A stretch of DNA of 64,000 bases from Crystallibacter degradans (GCF_012952295.1 NZ_JABBCH010000003.1:310001-374000), one strand, 5' to 3'. Shown: positions 36,014 through 45,650, numbered from the stretch's first letter. Made by a program: numbers and translations. Notes: generated by a model not told the origin, from the sequence alone.

Positions 36014-36019
36014 GACAAT
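36014..36019 (+). promoter_or_regulatory. -10-like hexamer, leaderless purF
   Basis: GACAAT lies 6 nt before the purF GTG at 36026, in a block (ACAATATTGGGGTGGCAC) nearly identical to the one at the DEAH helicase start. Confidence 0.4.
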
Positions 36020-36025
36020 ATTGGG

Positions 36026-37582
36026 GTGGCACGCGGTGACGGAAAACTTTCCCATGATCTTCTCCCCGGCGAAAAGGGACCCCAGGATGCCTGTGGCGTC
36101 TTCGGAGTCTGGGCCCCAGGCGAAGAAGTAGCAAAACTTACCTACTACGGGCTGTACGCTCTGCAGCACCGCGGACAGGAGTCCGCGGGTATCGCCACGA
36201 GCGACGGCAAGCGCATCAATGTCTACAAGGACATGGGGCTGGTGTCCCAGGTCTTCGACGAGACGACGCTGAACACACTGAACGGCCACATCGCCGTCGG
36301 CCATTGCCGCTACTCCACTACGGGCGGCTCAACCTGGGCAAACGCGCAGCCGACCCTCGGCGCAACCGCCACGGGCACCGTGGCGCTGGCGCACAACGGC
36401 AACCTGACCAACTCCGCCGACCTCTACGAGAAGGTCATCGAGAAATTCGGCAAGCAGGCCCGCGGCGAGCTGGCCCAGGGCAACACCACGGACACCGCTC
36501 TGGTGACAGCCCTGATGGCAGGTGAACCCGGCCAAAGCCTTGAAGAGCGCTCGATGGAGTTGCTGCCGAAACTGCGCGGCGCCTTCTGCTTCACCTACAT
36601 GGACGAAGGAACCCTCTATGCGGCACGGGATGAGTCAGGTGTCCGCCCGCTGGTCCTCGGCCGGCTGGAACGCGGCTGGGTTGTCGCGTCCGAAACCGCA
36701 GCCCTCGACATTGTCGGTGCCTCGTTTGTGCGCGAAGTCGAGCCCGGTGAGTTCATCGCCATCGACGAGAACGGCCTGCGCTCACAGCGCTTCGCCGAGA
36801 AGAAGCCCGCGGGCTGCGTCTTCGAATACGTCTATCTGGCCCGCCCGGACACCTCCATCAACGGCCGCAGCATCCACGCCGCGCGCGTGGAGATGGGCCG
36901 CCGCCTGGCCAAGGAACACCCCGTTGACGCCGACTTGGTCATTCCGACGCCGGAATCCGGCACCCCGGCGGCCATCGGCTATGCCGAGGAATCTGGCATC
37001 CCCTACGGACAGGGCCTGGTCAAGAACGCCTACGTCGGCCGGACCTTCATCCAGCCGAGCCAGACCATCCGCCAACTGGGCATCCGGCTGAAGCTGAACC
37101 CGCTCCGCAGCGTGGTGCAGGGCAAGCGCCTGGTCGTCATCGACGACTCGATTGTCCGCGGAAACACCCAGCGGGCGCTGGTACGCATGCTCCGTGAGGC
37201 CGGCGCGGCCGAGGTCCACGTCCGGATCTCCTCGCCGCCCATCAAATGGCCGTGCTTCTACGGCATTGACTTCGCCAGCCGGGCAGAATTGATCGCCAAC
37301 GGAATCGGTGTGGCGGAAGTCCGCGCCTCGCTTGGCGCCGATTCGCTTGGCTACATCTCCGAAAACGGCATGATCGAAGCCACCGAGCAGCCCCGCGGGA
37401 AGCTGTGCACGGCCTGCTTCACCGGCGAATACCCGATCGAGCTGCCGGATGCCAGCCGCCGCGGCAAGAACCTGCTCGAACAGCCGAATGCCGAGGAACA
37501 GGAGCACGGTTCCTGCGACCCGGGCCCGGACTCGGATTTGGAAAGCCTCCTGACTGACGATGACAAGAAAGAGCGAGTATGA
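36026..37582 (+). CDS. purF: Amidophosphoribosyltransferase
   Basis: A 518-residue first enzyme of purine synthesis (PRPP + Gln to PRA). A 22-residue propeptide precedes the N-terminal nucleophile Cys23 (QDACGVFGVWAPGEE). The glutaminase domain includes HRGQESAGIA and GHCRYSTTGGS; the PRTase domain has the PRPP loop LVVIDDSIVRGNT. Cysteines in WPCFYGIDF and LCTACFTG fit the Fe-S cluster type of purF, as in B. subtilis. The start is GTG, probably leaderless. Its last 4 bp overlap purM (ATGA). Confidence 0.95.
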   Translation: MARGDGKLSHDLLPGEKGPQDACGVFGVWAPGEEVAKLTYYGLYALQHRGQESAGIATSDGKRINVYKDMGLVSQVFDETTLNTLNGHIAVGHCRYSTTGGSTWANAQPTLGATATGTVALAHNGNLTNSADLYEKVIEKFGKQARGELAQGNTTDTALVTALMAGEPGQSLEERSMELLPKLRGAFCFTYMDEGTLYAARDESGVRPLVLGRLERGWVVASETAALDIVGASFVREVEPGEFIAIDENGLRSQRFAEKKPAGCVFEYVYLARPDTSINGRSIHAARVEMGRRLAKEHPVDADLVIPTPESGTPAAIGYAEESGIPYGQGLVKNAYVGRTFIQPSQTIRQLGIRLKLNPLRSVVQGKRLVVIDDSIVRGNTQRALVRMLREAGAAEVHVRISSPPIKWPCFYGIDFASRAELIANGIGVAEVRASLGADSLGYISENGMIEATEQPRGKLCTACFTGEYPIELPDASRRGKNLLEQPNAEEQEHGSCDPGPDSDLESLLTDDDKKERV

Positions 37583-38700
37583 CCTCCCCTGACCTGGGCG
37601 CCAGCCAGATCACCTATGCCAGCGCCGGCGTTGACGTTGAAGCCGGCGACAAAGCCGTTGAGCTGATGAAGGGGGCCATCAAGGCCACCCACAACTCTAA
37701 TGTCATCGGCGGGGTGGGCGGTTTCGCCGGGCTCTACGATGTCTCCGCACTCCTGAAGTACCGCAAGCCCCTGCTGGCCACCTCCACCGACGGCGTCGGC
37801 ACCAAGGTCGCCATCGCGCAGGCCATGGACATCCATGACACGATCGGCTTTGACCTGGTCGGCATGGTCGTCGACGACATCGTCGTGGTCGGCGCCGAGC
37901 CGCTGTTCATGACGGACTACATCGCCTGCGGCAAGGTTGTCCCCGAACGCATCGCCGACATCGTCCGCGGCATCGCGGCGGCGTGTGAGGTCGCCGGTAC
38001 TGCCTTGGTCGGCGGCGAAACGGCCGAGCACCCCGGCCTGCTGGGTGAACACGAGTACGACGTCGCGGGCGCAGCCACCGGCGTGGTGGAAGCAGACAAC
38101 CTGCTGGGCCCGGACCGGGTCAAGGACGGGGACGTGGTCATCGCCATGGCCTCCTCCGGCATCCATTCCAACGGCTACTCGCTGGTCCGCCGCGTGATCA
38201 ACCACGCCGGCTGGGCCCTTGACCGCCAGGTCTCCGAGCTCGGCCGGACCCTTGGCGAAGAGCTCCTCGAGCCAACCAAGGTCTACGCAGCGGACTGCCT
38301 CGATCTCGCACGCTACGAGGCGGCCGGCGTGCACGGCTTCAGCCACGTGACCGGCGGCGGTCTCGCTGCCAATCTGGCGCGCGTGCTGCCGCAGGGCCTG
38401 ATGGCCACCGTGGACCGTTCCACCTGGGAACTGCCGGCCATCTTCAAGCTTGTCGCCCAGCTCGGCAATGTTCCGCAGGCCGACCTGGAACGCACCCTGA
38501 ACCTCGGCGTAGGCATGGTTGCCATCGTGGACGCTGCGGGTGCCGATGCTGCCCTGGCACGGCTGAACGAGCGCGGTATGACCGCGTGGGCCATGGGCAC
38601 CGTCGGCGCTGTTGATGGTTCGCTGTCCGGGCCGGACTTCGTCCAGGGTGCCAAGGGTGTCGACGGCGGAGCCGTGCACCTCGTCGGCAACTACGCATAG
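37579..38700 (+). CDS. purM: Phosphoribosylformylglycinamidine cyclo-ligase (AIR synthetase)
   Basis: A 373-residue enzyme that turns FGAM and ATP into AIR. Motifs: ITYASAGVDVEAGDKAVELM, the glycine-rich IGGVGGFAGLYDV, TDGVGTKVAIA, DDIVVVGAEPLFMTDY, GGETAEHPGL and THVTGGGL-like FSHVTGGGLAANLARVLP. Translation is coupled to purF by an ATGA overlap. Confidence 0.96.
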   Translation: MTSPDLGASQITYASAGVDVEAGDKAVELMKGAIKATHNSNVIGGVGGFAGLYDVSALLKYRKPLLATSTDGVGTKVAIAQAMDIHDTIGFDLVGMVVDDIVVVGAEPLFMTDYIACGKVVPERIADIVRGIAAACEVAGTALVGGETAEHPGLLGEHEYDVAGAATGVVEADNLLGPDRVKDGDVVIAMASSGIHSNGYSLVRRVINHAGWALDRQVSELGRTLGEELLEPTKVYAADCLDLARYEAAGVHGFSHVTGGGLAANLARVLPQGLMATVDRSTWELPAIFKLVAQLGNVPQADLERTLNLGVGMVAIVDAAGADAALARLNERGMTAWAMGTVGAVDGSLSGPDFVQGAKGVDGGAVHLVGNYA

Positions 38701-38721
38701 CCCCACCCGTGTCCCGGGTGC

Positions 38722-38727
38722 CAGACT
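38722..38727 (+). promoter_or_regulatory. -10-like hexamer, leaderless 2H gene
   Basis: CAGACT lies 6 nt before the ATG at 38734. Weaker than the TAGACT sites. Confidence 0.3.
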
Positions 38728-38733
38728 GGGCAC

Positions 38734-39237
38734 ATGGGAGCATTCGTCGTCGTTGTTTTTGTGCAGCCGGTTGCTACCGGTCTCACGTTCGAGCGTTCAC
38801 AATGGCCGTTGCACATAACTTTGGCGCGCTTTGACACGAAAGAAAACGCCGACGTCGTTATGAACCGCCTCGGTCCGGCGCTGACCCGGCACTTGGGCTT
38901 CCGCGTGCGGATCGGCGGGGACGACTTTTTCGGCCGCAACGGCACGGTGCACGTCTCGCTGGTGGAACCGGAGCCCCGCCTGCAGCGTCTACATGGGGAA
39001 TGCCTGCAGGCTGTCGGCCCGGATGCCCATCTCCTGAGCCCTCACCACACCGGCAAACATTTCCGGCCACATGTCAGCCACACGGTGGGCCGGCTTCAGC
39101 CGGGCGATGACGTTGCGGTGCGGCAGGCGGCGTTGGTAGACATGCGGCCGGACTCCGACAGCCGGTTCCGCAGGGTGCTGGGCGTTTGGGATAGCGACGC
39201 GGAGGCCAGTGGAAGCCTGCCCTTAAACGCCTCTTAG
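38734..39237 (+). CDS. 2H phosphoesterase / 2'-5' RNA ligase family protein
   Basis: A 167-residue protein with the two H-x-T/S-x motifs of the 2H fold: PLHITLARF in the first half and RPHVSHTVG in the second (the second has Ser in place of Thr). Family members cut or join 2',3'-cyclic phosphates or 2'-5' bonds; the substrate here is unknown. It follows purM and ends in a hairpin that overlaps its stop codon. Confidence 0.75.
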   Translation: MGAFVVVVFVQPVATGLTFERSQWPLHITLARFDTKENADVVMNRLGPALTRHLGFRVRIGGDDFFGRNGTVHVSLVEPEPRLQRLHGECLQAVGPDAHLLSPHHTGKHFRPHVSHTVGRLQPGDDVAVRQAALVDMRPDSDSRFRRVLGVWDSDAEASGSLPLNAS

Positions 39238-39261
39238 CGGCGTGCCAGGCACGCCGCTAAG
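39233..39261. terminator. Hairpin between the 2H gene and DUF3073 gene
   Basis: A 29-nt perfect palindrome: arms CTTAGCGGCGTGCC and GGCACGCCGCTAAG around a single A, so a stem of about 12 bp with a CCAGG-type loop. It overlaps the stop codon of the 2H gene and lies 44 bp past the convergent DUF3073 gene. Probably a bidirectional terminator. Confidence 0.65.
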
Positions 39262-39304
39262 ATGAGATTCAATGCTGAAAGAGCCGGCAACTGGCCGGCG
39301 ACAT

Positions 39305-39532
39305 TCAGCCGATGCGGCGAGTTTCCTCGTCCTCATCGTCGAATTGATCTGCGTATTTGTCCTCATACGCCGAATAGTCCGGCTCAGCCGGTTCCTCCGG
39401 ATACCGGCTGGAGGCACTACTCTTAGACGCCGCCAGCTCACGCTGGAGCGCCGTGTAGTCAGTGTTCGGGGTGAAGTACTTCATCTCCCGAGCCTGCTTG
39501 GTTGCTTTTGCCTTTTGACGGCCGCGCCCCAT
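39305..39532 (-). CDS. DUF3073 protein
   Basis: A 75-residue actinobacteria-specific protein. The start MGRGRQKAKATKQAREMKYF is diagnostic of DUF3073; the middle TDYTALQRELAAS and acidic C-terminus (EDKYADQFDDEDEETRRIG) are typical. The function is unknown; the basic start suggests nucleic-acid or ribosome contact. A strong Shine-Dalgarno sequence (AAAGGGGG) precedes the ATG, and the 5' leader can form a 7-bp hairpin (TCGCTCG/CGAGCGA at 39569-39587). Confidence 0.9.
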   Translation of the reverse strand: MGRGRQKAKATKQAREMKYFTPNTDYTALQRELAASKSSASSRYPEEPAEPDYSAYEDKYADQFDDEDEETRRIG

Positions 39533-39805
39533 GGCGTGACCCCCTTTATCGCCTCGATCCGGAGGTGGTCGCTCGGGCGACGAGCGAGGCCCCGGAATGT
39601 TTGATCAATTCTGTCGTATATCTAGGGTACATGCTTTCTTCGGGTCCCGTTGCCGCAGCACAGGCACCGAAGTTCGCAAAATCCGGGTCGTCACAGCCCG
39701 GTCCGGTCGCGATAACCTGCATTGGCGCCTGAGAGTTGGCTAAAGTCGGGAGTAACGGACATTTCCGCAGAGCGCGGGGCAGGTATCAGGAAGGCAATTT
39801 TCCCC

Positions 39806-41038
39806 ATGAGCGAACAAGGCAAAAAGCCAGACGACGCCGCCGCGGCGGCCGAACCGGAGGCTGATGCCGCGCCCGTCGCGGAGCCGGAGCTGGAGACGAA
39901 CCCCGAGGAGCTGGAGTTTTCGGAACCCAAGCTTGAGCAGGCCCAAATTGGCAACGATGCCGCGCGCGAAGCCGAACTTGATGTCGTTGCCGCCGAAACC
40001 GAGGCTGCCGCCAAAGAGGCCGAAGTGGCGGGTCAGCAACTCGGCCGTGGCCGGAGCACGGACGTTCCGGTGACCGCGGCAGGGACGGCACCTGTCGGCG
40101 CGGCGGCCGGCGATACAGCAGCCGCATCCGGCGAAGAGACCGATGCAGGCCTCAGCTTGGAAGCGGCGTCGCCGCAGCCGCAATGGGCTCCGGAGGCTAC
40201 GGATGACAAGCAGTGGGACCGGATCTTCGACGCGGTCCAGATTTCCGCCGTTGCGCAACAGCCAGACGGCGGCACCCCCGCCCCCGAGGAAACAGCCACC
40301 GATGCCGGTTCACCTGCCCCGGCGGAGGGCGATCCCGAGCCGCAGCCCGGCGCAGCCACTCCCCCGCCCGCCGAAGACCCCGGCACCGTACCTCCGTCGG
40401 AATGGACTCCTGCTCCAGGGAATTCCGACGGCGAGACACCGCCGAACACCTGGTATTCGGTCGGCCAGCCGCCCGCCGGAAAGAAGCCGGCAGCAGCCGC
40501 TGGTGCCACAGACAGGCCCCGGGGCAAAGCCCTGCTGTTCATTGGCCTCGGCATTGTCGCCGCCATCGTGATTATCGTGGTGATCATCATCAGCCTCCTC
40601 AACAGGAGCGGCGAACCAACCGGTACCGCCGCGAGCTCGTCGCCGGCCGTTGCGAAGGAGTCGCCGGGCGCGGACGGGATCATCGCCGAAGACGTTTCGC
40701 CGTTCGACTTCGAAGAGGGCCAGTGCTTCATCGACTTCGAAGCGGCCACGCAGAATGCCACCGTCGTCAGCTGCGAGACCCCGCACGCTGCCCAGCTTGT
40801 CGGCACGTATTTCTACGAGGAGGCCGACGAATTCCCGGGCAAGGACGAACTCAACGTACAGGCCGAGGAATTCTGTTCCGCCATCGAGCTGAACGACAAT
40901 GCCGACGAGTACGAGAACCTGCGCAACTCTTACGGCATGCCGTCGGAAGGCACCTGGCAGGAAGGTGACCGCCGCATCGACTGCTTTGTCATTTCCGACG
41001 AAGGCAACAACATCTCGGCGTCCCTCATCGGCGAATAA
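39806..41038 (+). CDS. Septum formation (Septum_form) domain membrane protein
   Basis: A 410-residue single-pass membrane protein. A long acidic, Ala/Pro/Glu-rich cytoplasmic region of about 235 residues precedes one TM helix (LLFIGLGIVAAIVIIVVIII). The extracellular C-terminal domain has the Septum_form pattern: FDFEEGQCFIDFEAATQNAT, VSCETPHAAQLVGTYFYEEA, FPGKDELNVQAEEFCSAIEL, and three to four cysteines that could form disulfides. Septum_form proteins are thought to act in cell division, based mainly on homology. It is followed by a 20-bp perfect terminator. Confidence 0.78.
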   Translation: MSEQGKKPDDAAAAAEPEADAAPVAEPELETNPEELEFSEPKLEQAQIGNDAAREAELDVVAAETEAAAKEAEVAGQQLGRGRSTDVPVTAAGTAPVGAAAGDTAAASGEETDAGLSLEAASPQPQWAPEATDDKQWDRIFDAVQISAVAQQPDGGTPAPEETATDAGSPAPAEGDPEPQPGAATPPPAEDPGTVPPSEWTPAPGNSDGETPPNTWYSVGQPPAGKKPAAAAGATDRPRGKALLFIGLGIVAAIVIIVVIIISLLNRSGEPTGTAASSSPAVAKESPGADGIIAEDVSPFDFEEGQCFIDFEAATQNATVVSCETPHAAQLVGTYFYEEADEFPGKDELNVQAEEFCSAIELNDNADEYENLRNSYGMPSEGTWQEGDRRIDCFVISDEGNNISASLIGE

Positions 41039-41039
41039 A

Positions 41040-41084
41040 AAAGCAGCAGAGCCTGCCCCATAGCGGGGCAGGCTCTGCTGCTTT
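41040..41084. terminator. Bidirectional terminator between Septum_form gene and clpB
   Basis: A perfect 20-bp stem (AAAGCAGCAGAGCCTGCCCC and its complement) with a 5-nt loop ATAGC. An A run lies at the left foot and TTTA at the right, so it can stop both convergent genes. Confidence 0.85.
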
Positions 41085-41098
41085 ACGCGGGGCGGGTG

Positions 41099-43699
41099 CT
41101 ACTTCGTCCGGACAGTCAGGCCTTCGGCACCGCCCTCGAGGGAGACATCGGAGACGTCCACCAGGACGGTGTCACCGTCCGAAATGTCACCGGAGAGCAG
41201 GCCGCGGGCCAACCGGTCGCCGATCTCCCGCTGTACCAGGCGGCGCAGCGGACGGGCGCCGTACGCAGGATCAAAGCCGGTCAACGCCAGCCACTCGCGT
41301 GCGCCGTCGGTTACCTCCAAGGTGAGCCGGCGCTCATTGAGCCTGGCCGCGAGCGACTGCACCTGCAGGTCCACGATCCGGGACAGCTCTTCGATGCTCA
41401 GCGGATCAAACATGATCACGTCGTCCAAGCGGTTCAGGAATTCCGGCTTGAAGCTCGCGTTGACCACCTTCATGACCGCTTCGCGCTTCTGCCCGTCGTC
41501 CAACATCGGGTCAACCAGGAACTGGGAGCCCAGGTTGGAGGTCAGCACCAGGATCACGTTGCGGAAGTCCACCGTGCGGCCTTGGCCGTCAGTGAGCCGT
41601 CCGTCGTCGAGCACCTGGAGCAGGATGTCGAACACTTCCGGATGCGCCTTCTCAACCTCGTCCAGCAGCACTACCGAGTACGGCCGGCGGCGGACTGCTT
41701 CGGTCAGCTGGCCGCCTTCTTCGTAACCGACATATCCAGGAGGGGCACCCACGAGGCGGGACACGGAATGCTTCTCCGAGTACTCGCTCATATCGATCCG
41801 GACCATAGCGCGCTCGTCGTCGAACAAGAAGTCCGCCAGTGCCTTGGCCAGCTCGGTCTTACCGACGCCCGTGGGTCCCAAGAAGAGGAAGGAGCCGGTG
41901 GGGCGGTCCGGATCGCTGATCCCGGCCCGGGCCCGCCGGACAGCGTCGGACACGGACGTTACCGCCTTGGACTGGCCGATCAGCCGTCCCCCGATGAACT
42001 GTTCCATCTGGAGCAGCTTCTGCGACTCCCCCTGCAGCATCCGCCCGGCAGGAATGCCCGTCCACGCCGAGATGACCTCGGCGATGTCGTCCGCTCCAAC
42101 ATCCTCGGACACCATCAATTCCGGTGCTTCCGTCTGGGTTTCGGCTGCCTGGGCAGCATCCAAGTCCTTCTGCAAGGCAGGGATTTCACCATAGAGAATA
42201 CGGGAAGCCTCGGCCAGGTCGCCGTCACGCTGGGCCTTGTCCGCCAGGCTGCGCAGCTCATCGAGTTTGGCCTTCAGATCACCCACCCGGTTCAAGCCGG
42301 CCTTCTCGGCTTCCCAGCGGGCATTGAGGGCAGCCAGTTGCTCCTTCTTGTCAGCCATGTCAGCGCGCAAAGCCTCGAGCCGCTCCTGTGATGCCACATC
42401 CGTTTCATCGGCGAGGGCCAGTTCCTCCATAGTCAGCCGGTCCACGGCACGGCGGAGCTGGTCGATCTCCTCGGGAGCCGAGTCGATTTCCATCCGCAGC
42501 CGGGAGGCGGCTTCGTCCACCAGGTCGATCGCCTTGTCCGGCAGTTGCCGGCCGGCGATGTACCGGTTGGATAGGGTAGCCGCGGCGACCAAAGCCGAGT
42601 CGGCAATGGAAACCTTGTGGTGCGCTTCGTAACGTTCCTTCAGGCCGCGCAGGATGCCGATGGTGTCATCCACGCTGGGTTCCCCCACGTATACCTGCTG
42701 GAAGCGGCGCTCCAACGCCGGATCCTTCTCCACGTTCTCGCGGTATTCATCCAGCGTGGTGGCGCCGATCAGCCGCAGTTCACCGCGGGCCAGCATCGGT
42801 TTGAGCATGTTGCCCGCATCCATGGACCCTTCGGAGGCGCCGGCGCCGACAACGGTGTGGAGCTCGTCGATAAAGGTGACGATCTGACCGTCCGAGTTCT
42901 TGATTTCCTCCAGCACGGCCTTGAGCCGCTCCTCGAATTCACCGCGGTATTTGGCACCGGCCACCATGGAGCCGAGGTCGAGGCTGATCAGCGTCTTGCC
43001 CCGCAGCGACTCCGGGACGTCCCCGGCAACCATGCGCTGCGCCAGCCCCTCCACAACAGCGGTCTTGCCGACGCCCGGCTCACCGATCAGTACAGGGTTG
43101 TTCTTGGTGCGCCGGGAGAGAACCTGGACAACGCGCCGGATCTCGGAGTCGCGCCCGATGACCGGATCCAACTTGCCGGAGCGTGCAATGGCGGTCAGAT
43201 CCACACCAAATTTCTCCAGCGCTTGAAACGTGTTTTCCGGATCCGCGCTGTCCACCCTGCGGTCACCGCGCACACCGGGCAGCGCCGCCTGCAGAGCTTC
43301 GTGTGAAGCGCCGGCGTCGCGCAGGATTTTGCCGGTGGCAGCCGAATCAGCCGCCAGCCCCAACAGCAGGTGCTCGGTAGACACGTAGGAGTCACCCAGC
43401 TTTTCGGCCTCCTGCTGCGCCACGTTGATGACCTGCAGAATGGCGCGCGAGTACTGTGCCTGCGCCACCGAAGACCCGGACGATGCCGGCAGGGCCTTGA
43501 TGGCCGAACTGGCCTGGACGCTGACCGCATCAGGATCAGAGCCCGTGGCTTTTAGAAGTGCGACGGCGACACCTTCGCGCTGGTCCATCAGCGCCTTAAG
43601 CAGGTGCGCAGGCTCAATCTGTGGGTTTCCCGCCGTTGAGGCGTTCATGGCAGCGGAGGAGAGAGCCTCCTGGCTCTTGGTAGTGAATTTGGCGTCCAA
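41099..43699 (-). CDS. clpB: ATP-dependent chaperone ClpB
   Basis: An 866-residue Hsp100 disaggregase. The N-terminal double Clp_N domain starts [23 protein letters not shown]1 has Walker [15 protein letters not shown] and [16 protein letters not shown] coiled-coil M domain (residues about 410-525) is rich in Glu/Arg/Leu. NBD2 has Walker [17 protein letters not shown] and [15 protein letters not shown]. It works with DnaK, DnaJ and GrpE, all at 52.8-56.4 kb. The TTG at 43699 is preferred, with GGGAG 6 nt upstream, giving MDAKFTTK; a GTG one codon earlier has poor spacing. An HspR operator (HAIR) covers its promoter. Confidence 0.96.
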   Translation of the reverse strand: MDAKFTTKSQEALSSAAMNASTAGNPQIEPAHLLKALMDQREGVAVALLKATGSDPDAVSVQASSAIKALPASSGSSVAQAQYSRAILQVINVAQQEAEKLGDSYVSTEHLLLGLAADSAATGKILRDAGASHEALQAALPGVRGDRRVDSADPENTFQALEKFGVDLTAIARSGKLDPVIGRDSEIRRVVQVLSRRTKNNPVLIGEPGVGKTAVVEGLAQRMVAGDVPESLRGKTLISLDLGSMVAGAKYRGEFEERLKAVLEEIKNSDGQIVTFIDELHTVVGAGASEGSMDAGNMLKPMLARGELRLIGATTLDEYRENVEKDPALERRFQQVYVGEPSVDDTIGILRGLKERYEAHHKVSIADSALVAAATLSNRYIAGRQLPDKAIDLVDEAASRLRMEIDSAPEEIDQLRRAVDRLTMEELALADETDVASQERLEALRADMADKKEQLAALNARWEAEKAGLNRVGDLKAKLDELRSLADKAQRDGDLAEASRILYGEIPALQKDLDAAQAAETQTEAPELMVSEDVGADDIAEVISAWTGIPAGRMLQGESQKLLQMEQFIGGRLIGQSKAVTSVSDAVRRARAGISDPDRPTGSFLFLGPTGVGKTELAKALADFLFDDERAMVRIDMSEYSEKHSVSRLVGAPPGYVGYEEGGQLTEAVRRRPYSVVLLDEVEKAHPEVFDILLQVLDDGRLTDGQGRTVDFRNVILVLTSNLGSQFLVDPMLDDGQKREAVMKVVNASFKPEFLNRLDDVIMFDPLSIEELSRIVDLQVQSLAARLNERRLTLEVTDGAREWLALTGFDPAYGARPLRRLVQREIGDRLARGLLSGDISDGDTVLVDVSDVSLEGGAEGLTVRTK

Positions 43700-43748
43700 C
43701 ACGAGCTCCCTTCCATCGGCGGTTAATGCATAACTTCAACTCAACTAA

Positions 43749-43769
43749 GTTGAGTGTACTACGCTCAAC
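43749..43769. promoter_or_regulatory. HAIR operator (HspR site) at clpB
   Basis: GTTGAGT-N7-GCTCAAC against the consensus CTTGAGT-N7-ACTCAAG: 11 of 14 positions match and the site is a perfect inverted repeat. A further half-site ACTCAAC lies at 43739-43745. It overlaps the -10 of the clpB promoter, as expected for repression by HspR. Confidence 0.8.
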
Positions 43770-43781
43770 TTTGGAAGTAAA
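43753..43781 (-). promoter_or_regulatory. Likely clpB promoter
   Basis: TTTACT, 17 nt, TACACT on the minus strand. The -10 lies within the HAIR site. The predicted leader is about 47 nt to the TTG start. Confidence 0.5.
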
Positions 43782-43900
43782 CTTATCCACAGCCCCTTCG
43801 GGGGCACCCACTCTTATCGTGGCATCCGAAAACAGGTACGTGAAGGGAACCGGCTGGATAGCGTGTGCGGCTCCTCGCGTCGCGGTACTACTCTGGTGTC

Positions 43901-43963
43901 ATGGTAGGAATTCCGGCGGCAGGGCCACGACGGGAAGTCGATGGAAACAACACTGCAGACTGA
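43901..43963 (+). CDS. Possible leaderless 20-codon leader peptide before the GNAT gene
   Basis: The ATG at 43901 has TACTCT 6 nt upstream, the leaderless layout used by many genes here. It opens a 20-codon frame (MVGIPAAGPRREVDGNNTAD) whose stop lies 20 bp inside the GNAT gene, in another frame. It could be a leader peptide coupling translation into the GNAT gene, or simply the 5' end of its mRNA. Confidence 0.3.
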   Translation: MVGIPAAGPRREVDGNNTAD

Positions 43964-44468
43964 GCGCCTGATCCTCAACCGACCCCGGGGCGAGGACGTG
44001 GACGCCATGTTCCGCATGCTCTCCGACCAGCGGACAACACGGCACAACCCGGGTGACGCTCTGGGCTGGCGCGAGGAAGCAGAAGGCCTGTTTGCCCATT
44101 GGGAGGACCAGTGGGACCACCACGGAGTGGGCTACTTTGCCGTCCGGCTGCCCGAACGCCAGGACCCGATAGGTTTTGCCGGCGTCAAACATGTACTGCT
44201 CGATGACCGTCCTGTCCTCAATCTGTACTACCGGTTGGAGCACTGCTCCTGGGGAAAAGGCTATGGGACGGAAGCAGTCCGCGCCGTCGTCGTTCATGTG
44301 AACGAGTTGTTGGAACTGCCGCCCATCATGGCCCGGGTCAAGCCTCGGAATGTCGCCTCCACAAAAATTGTTGCGGGTCTGGGTTTCATACCCGCACCCG
44401 GGCTGGACTTGGCTGCCGATGACGAGTATGAGGACGTCTATGTGCTGAACTGGGACAGACAGCTCTGA
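43941..44468 (+). CDS. GNAT family N-acetyltransferase (RimJ/RimL type)
   Basis: A 175-residue acetyltransferase of the RimJ/RimL-like subgroup. The start METTLQTERLILNRPRGEDV is typical (TERLxLRP), followed by YFAVRLPERQDPIGFAGVKH. The acetyl-CoA loop is at SWGKGYGTEAVRAVVVHV (GxGYxTEA), and MARVKPRNVASTKIVAGLGF is the usual N-x-x-S-x-x-x-x-x-x-G-F end. The substrate is probably an amine or protein N-terminus but unknown. It is followed 15 bp later by hutD. Confidence 0.87.
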   Translation: METTLQTERLILNRPRGEDVDAMFRMLSDQRTTRHNPGDALGWREEAEGLFAHWEDQWDHHGVGYFAVRLPERQDPIGFAGVKHVLLDDRPVLNLYYRLEHCSWGKGYGTEAVRAVVVHVNELLELPPIMARVKPRNVASTKIVAGLGFIPAPGLDLAADDEYEDVYVLNWDRQL

Positions 44469-44483
44469 CCGATAAAGGAAAAC

Positions 44484-45086
44484 ATGCGCATCATTGAATT
44501 CGCGTCGTTGAAACCACAGCCCTGGCGCAATGGCGGGGGCGTTACGCGTGAAATTGCGTTGGGTGGCATGGCAACGGAACCAGTGTGGCGGCTGAGTATC
44601 GCCGACGTCACGACGGCTGGCGGCTTCTCCGCTTTCCCCGGGATGGAGCGCACCTTCACCGTGATCGAGGGTGACGTTGTTGAGCTGACGGTGGACGGCT
44701 TTGCGCGCCGGCTAGAGCGTTTCCGCCCCTTTCGATTCGATGGCGGCAGCACCACCTCATGTGCGCTTCCCACGGGCGCCTGCCGCGCCCTGAACGTCAT
44801 GACCCGCAAGGATTCCTTCGGTGCCGGCGTCCTCATTGCAGAGCTATCCAAGAAGCAACCTCTGCCCCTCCAGCCAGACCAGTTCCTCGTGCTGCTGCAG
44901 GGACAGGCGCAAGTTTTGGACGGAATCTCTACGCGGGCCCTGGCACCGTTCGACACCGTCGCCGGCAGCGCTCCGCAGGATGAAGCCGCCACGGCAGTAC
45001 CGGGCGGGCCGCAAGACGATGTTCCGCCTCCGCCCGAAATCAGCGGCCGAGGTTTCGCCGCACTGGTTTCGGTCTTCGCCCTTTAG
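44484..45086 (+). CDS. HutD/Ves family cupin-like protein
   Basis: A 200-residue protein of the HutD family (double-stranded beta-helix). The start MRIIEFASLKPQPWRNGGGV is diagnostic (W-x-N-G-G-x-T), followed by WRLSIADVTTAGGFSAFPGM and the strands FTVIEGDVVELTV. HutD is linked to histidine use in Pseudomonas, where it may hold a metabolite; no hut gene is seen here. The ATG has an AAAGGAAA Shine-Dalgarno sequence. It is convergent with the YceI gene, 6 bp apart. Confidence 0.85.
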   Translation: MRIIEFASLKPQPWRNGGGVTREIALGGMATEPVWRLSIADVTTAGGFSAFPGMERTFTVIEGDVVELTVDGFARRLERFRPFRFDGGSTTSCALPTGACRALNVMTRKDSFGAGVLIAELSKKQPLPLQPDQFLVLLQGQAQVLDGISTRALAPFDTVAGSAPQDEAATAVPGGPQDDVPPPPEISGRGFAALVSVFAL

Positions 45087-45092
45087 CTGACG

Positions 45093-45650
45093 TCAACTGT
45101 TTTCGACTTTGACCGCGGAGACCTCGAATTCGAGCAGGATCCGGTCCGACACCAGCACGCCGCCGGAGTCCATCGCGGTGTTCCATTTGACGCCGAAATC
45201 CTGGCGGTTGATCCGGCGTGAGCCCTCGAAACCGGCGCGCAACTGCCCGCCCGGGTCCCGTTCGACGCCGACGAATTCAAGGGGAATGGAAATCTGCTTG
45301 GTTATGCCGCGGATGGTCAGATCTCCGTTGACGATGAAATTGCGCTCTTCCACCTGGTCGATCTGGGTGCTGACGAAGGTGATCTCCGGGTAGTTCGGTG
45401 CATCGAAGAAGTCGTTGGTCCGCAGGTGTCCGTCCCGCTGTTCGCTCCGCGTATCTATGCTGGCCACTTTGATGGCGAGCTTAACGGACGAATTGGACGG
45501 GTTCTCGACATCGGCATGGATGACCCCTTCGAACTCATTAAAGGCACCACGTACTTTGGTGACCATGGCATGTCGGGTGGAAAATCCAATGCGGGTGTGT
45601 GCCGGATCAAACCGCCACTCTCCGGACAAGTCGGCCGTGAGCTCAGACAT
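45093..45650 (-). CDS. YceI family lipid-binding-like protein
   Basis: A 185-residue YceI-domain protein, an extended lipocalin-like barrel that binds polyisoprenoids in TT1927b. No signal peptide is seen, so it is probably cytoplasmic. Segments: GEWRFDPAHTRIGFSTRHAM, VRGAFNEFEGVIHADVENPS, LRTNDFFDAPNYPEITFVST and VGVERDPGGQLRAGFEGSRR. The ATG at 45650 has an AGGAGGC Shine-Dalgarno sequence 5 nt upstream. The 241 nt upstream hold only a small ATAGCC/GGCTAT repeat. Confidence 0.88.
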   Translation of the reverse strand: MSELTADLSGEWRFDPAHTRIGFSTRHAMVTKVRGAFNEFEGVIHADVENPSNSSVKLAIKVASIDTRSEQRDGHLRTNDFFDAPNYPEITFVSTQIDQVEERNFIVNGDLTIRGITKQISIPLEFVGVERDPGGQLRAGFEGSRRINRQDFGVKWNTAMDSGGVLVSDRILLEFEVSAVKVENS

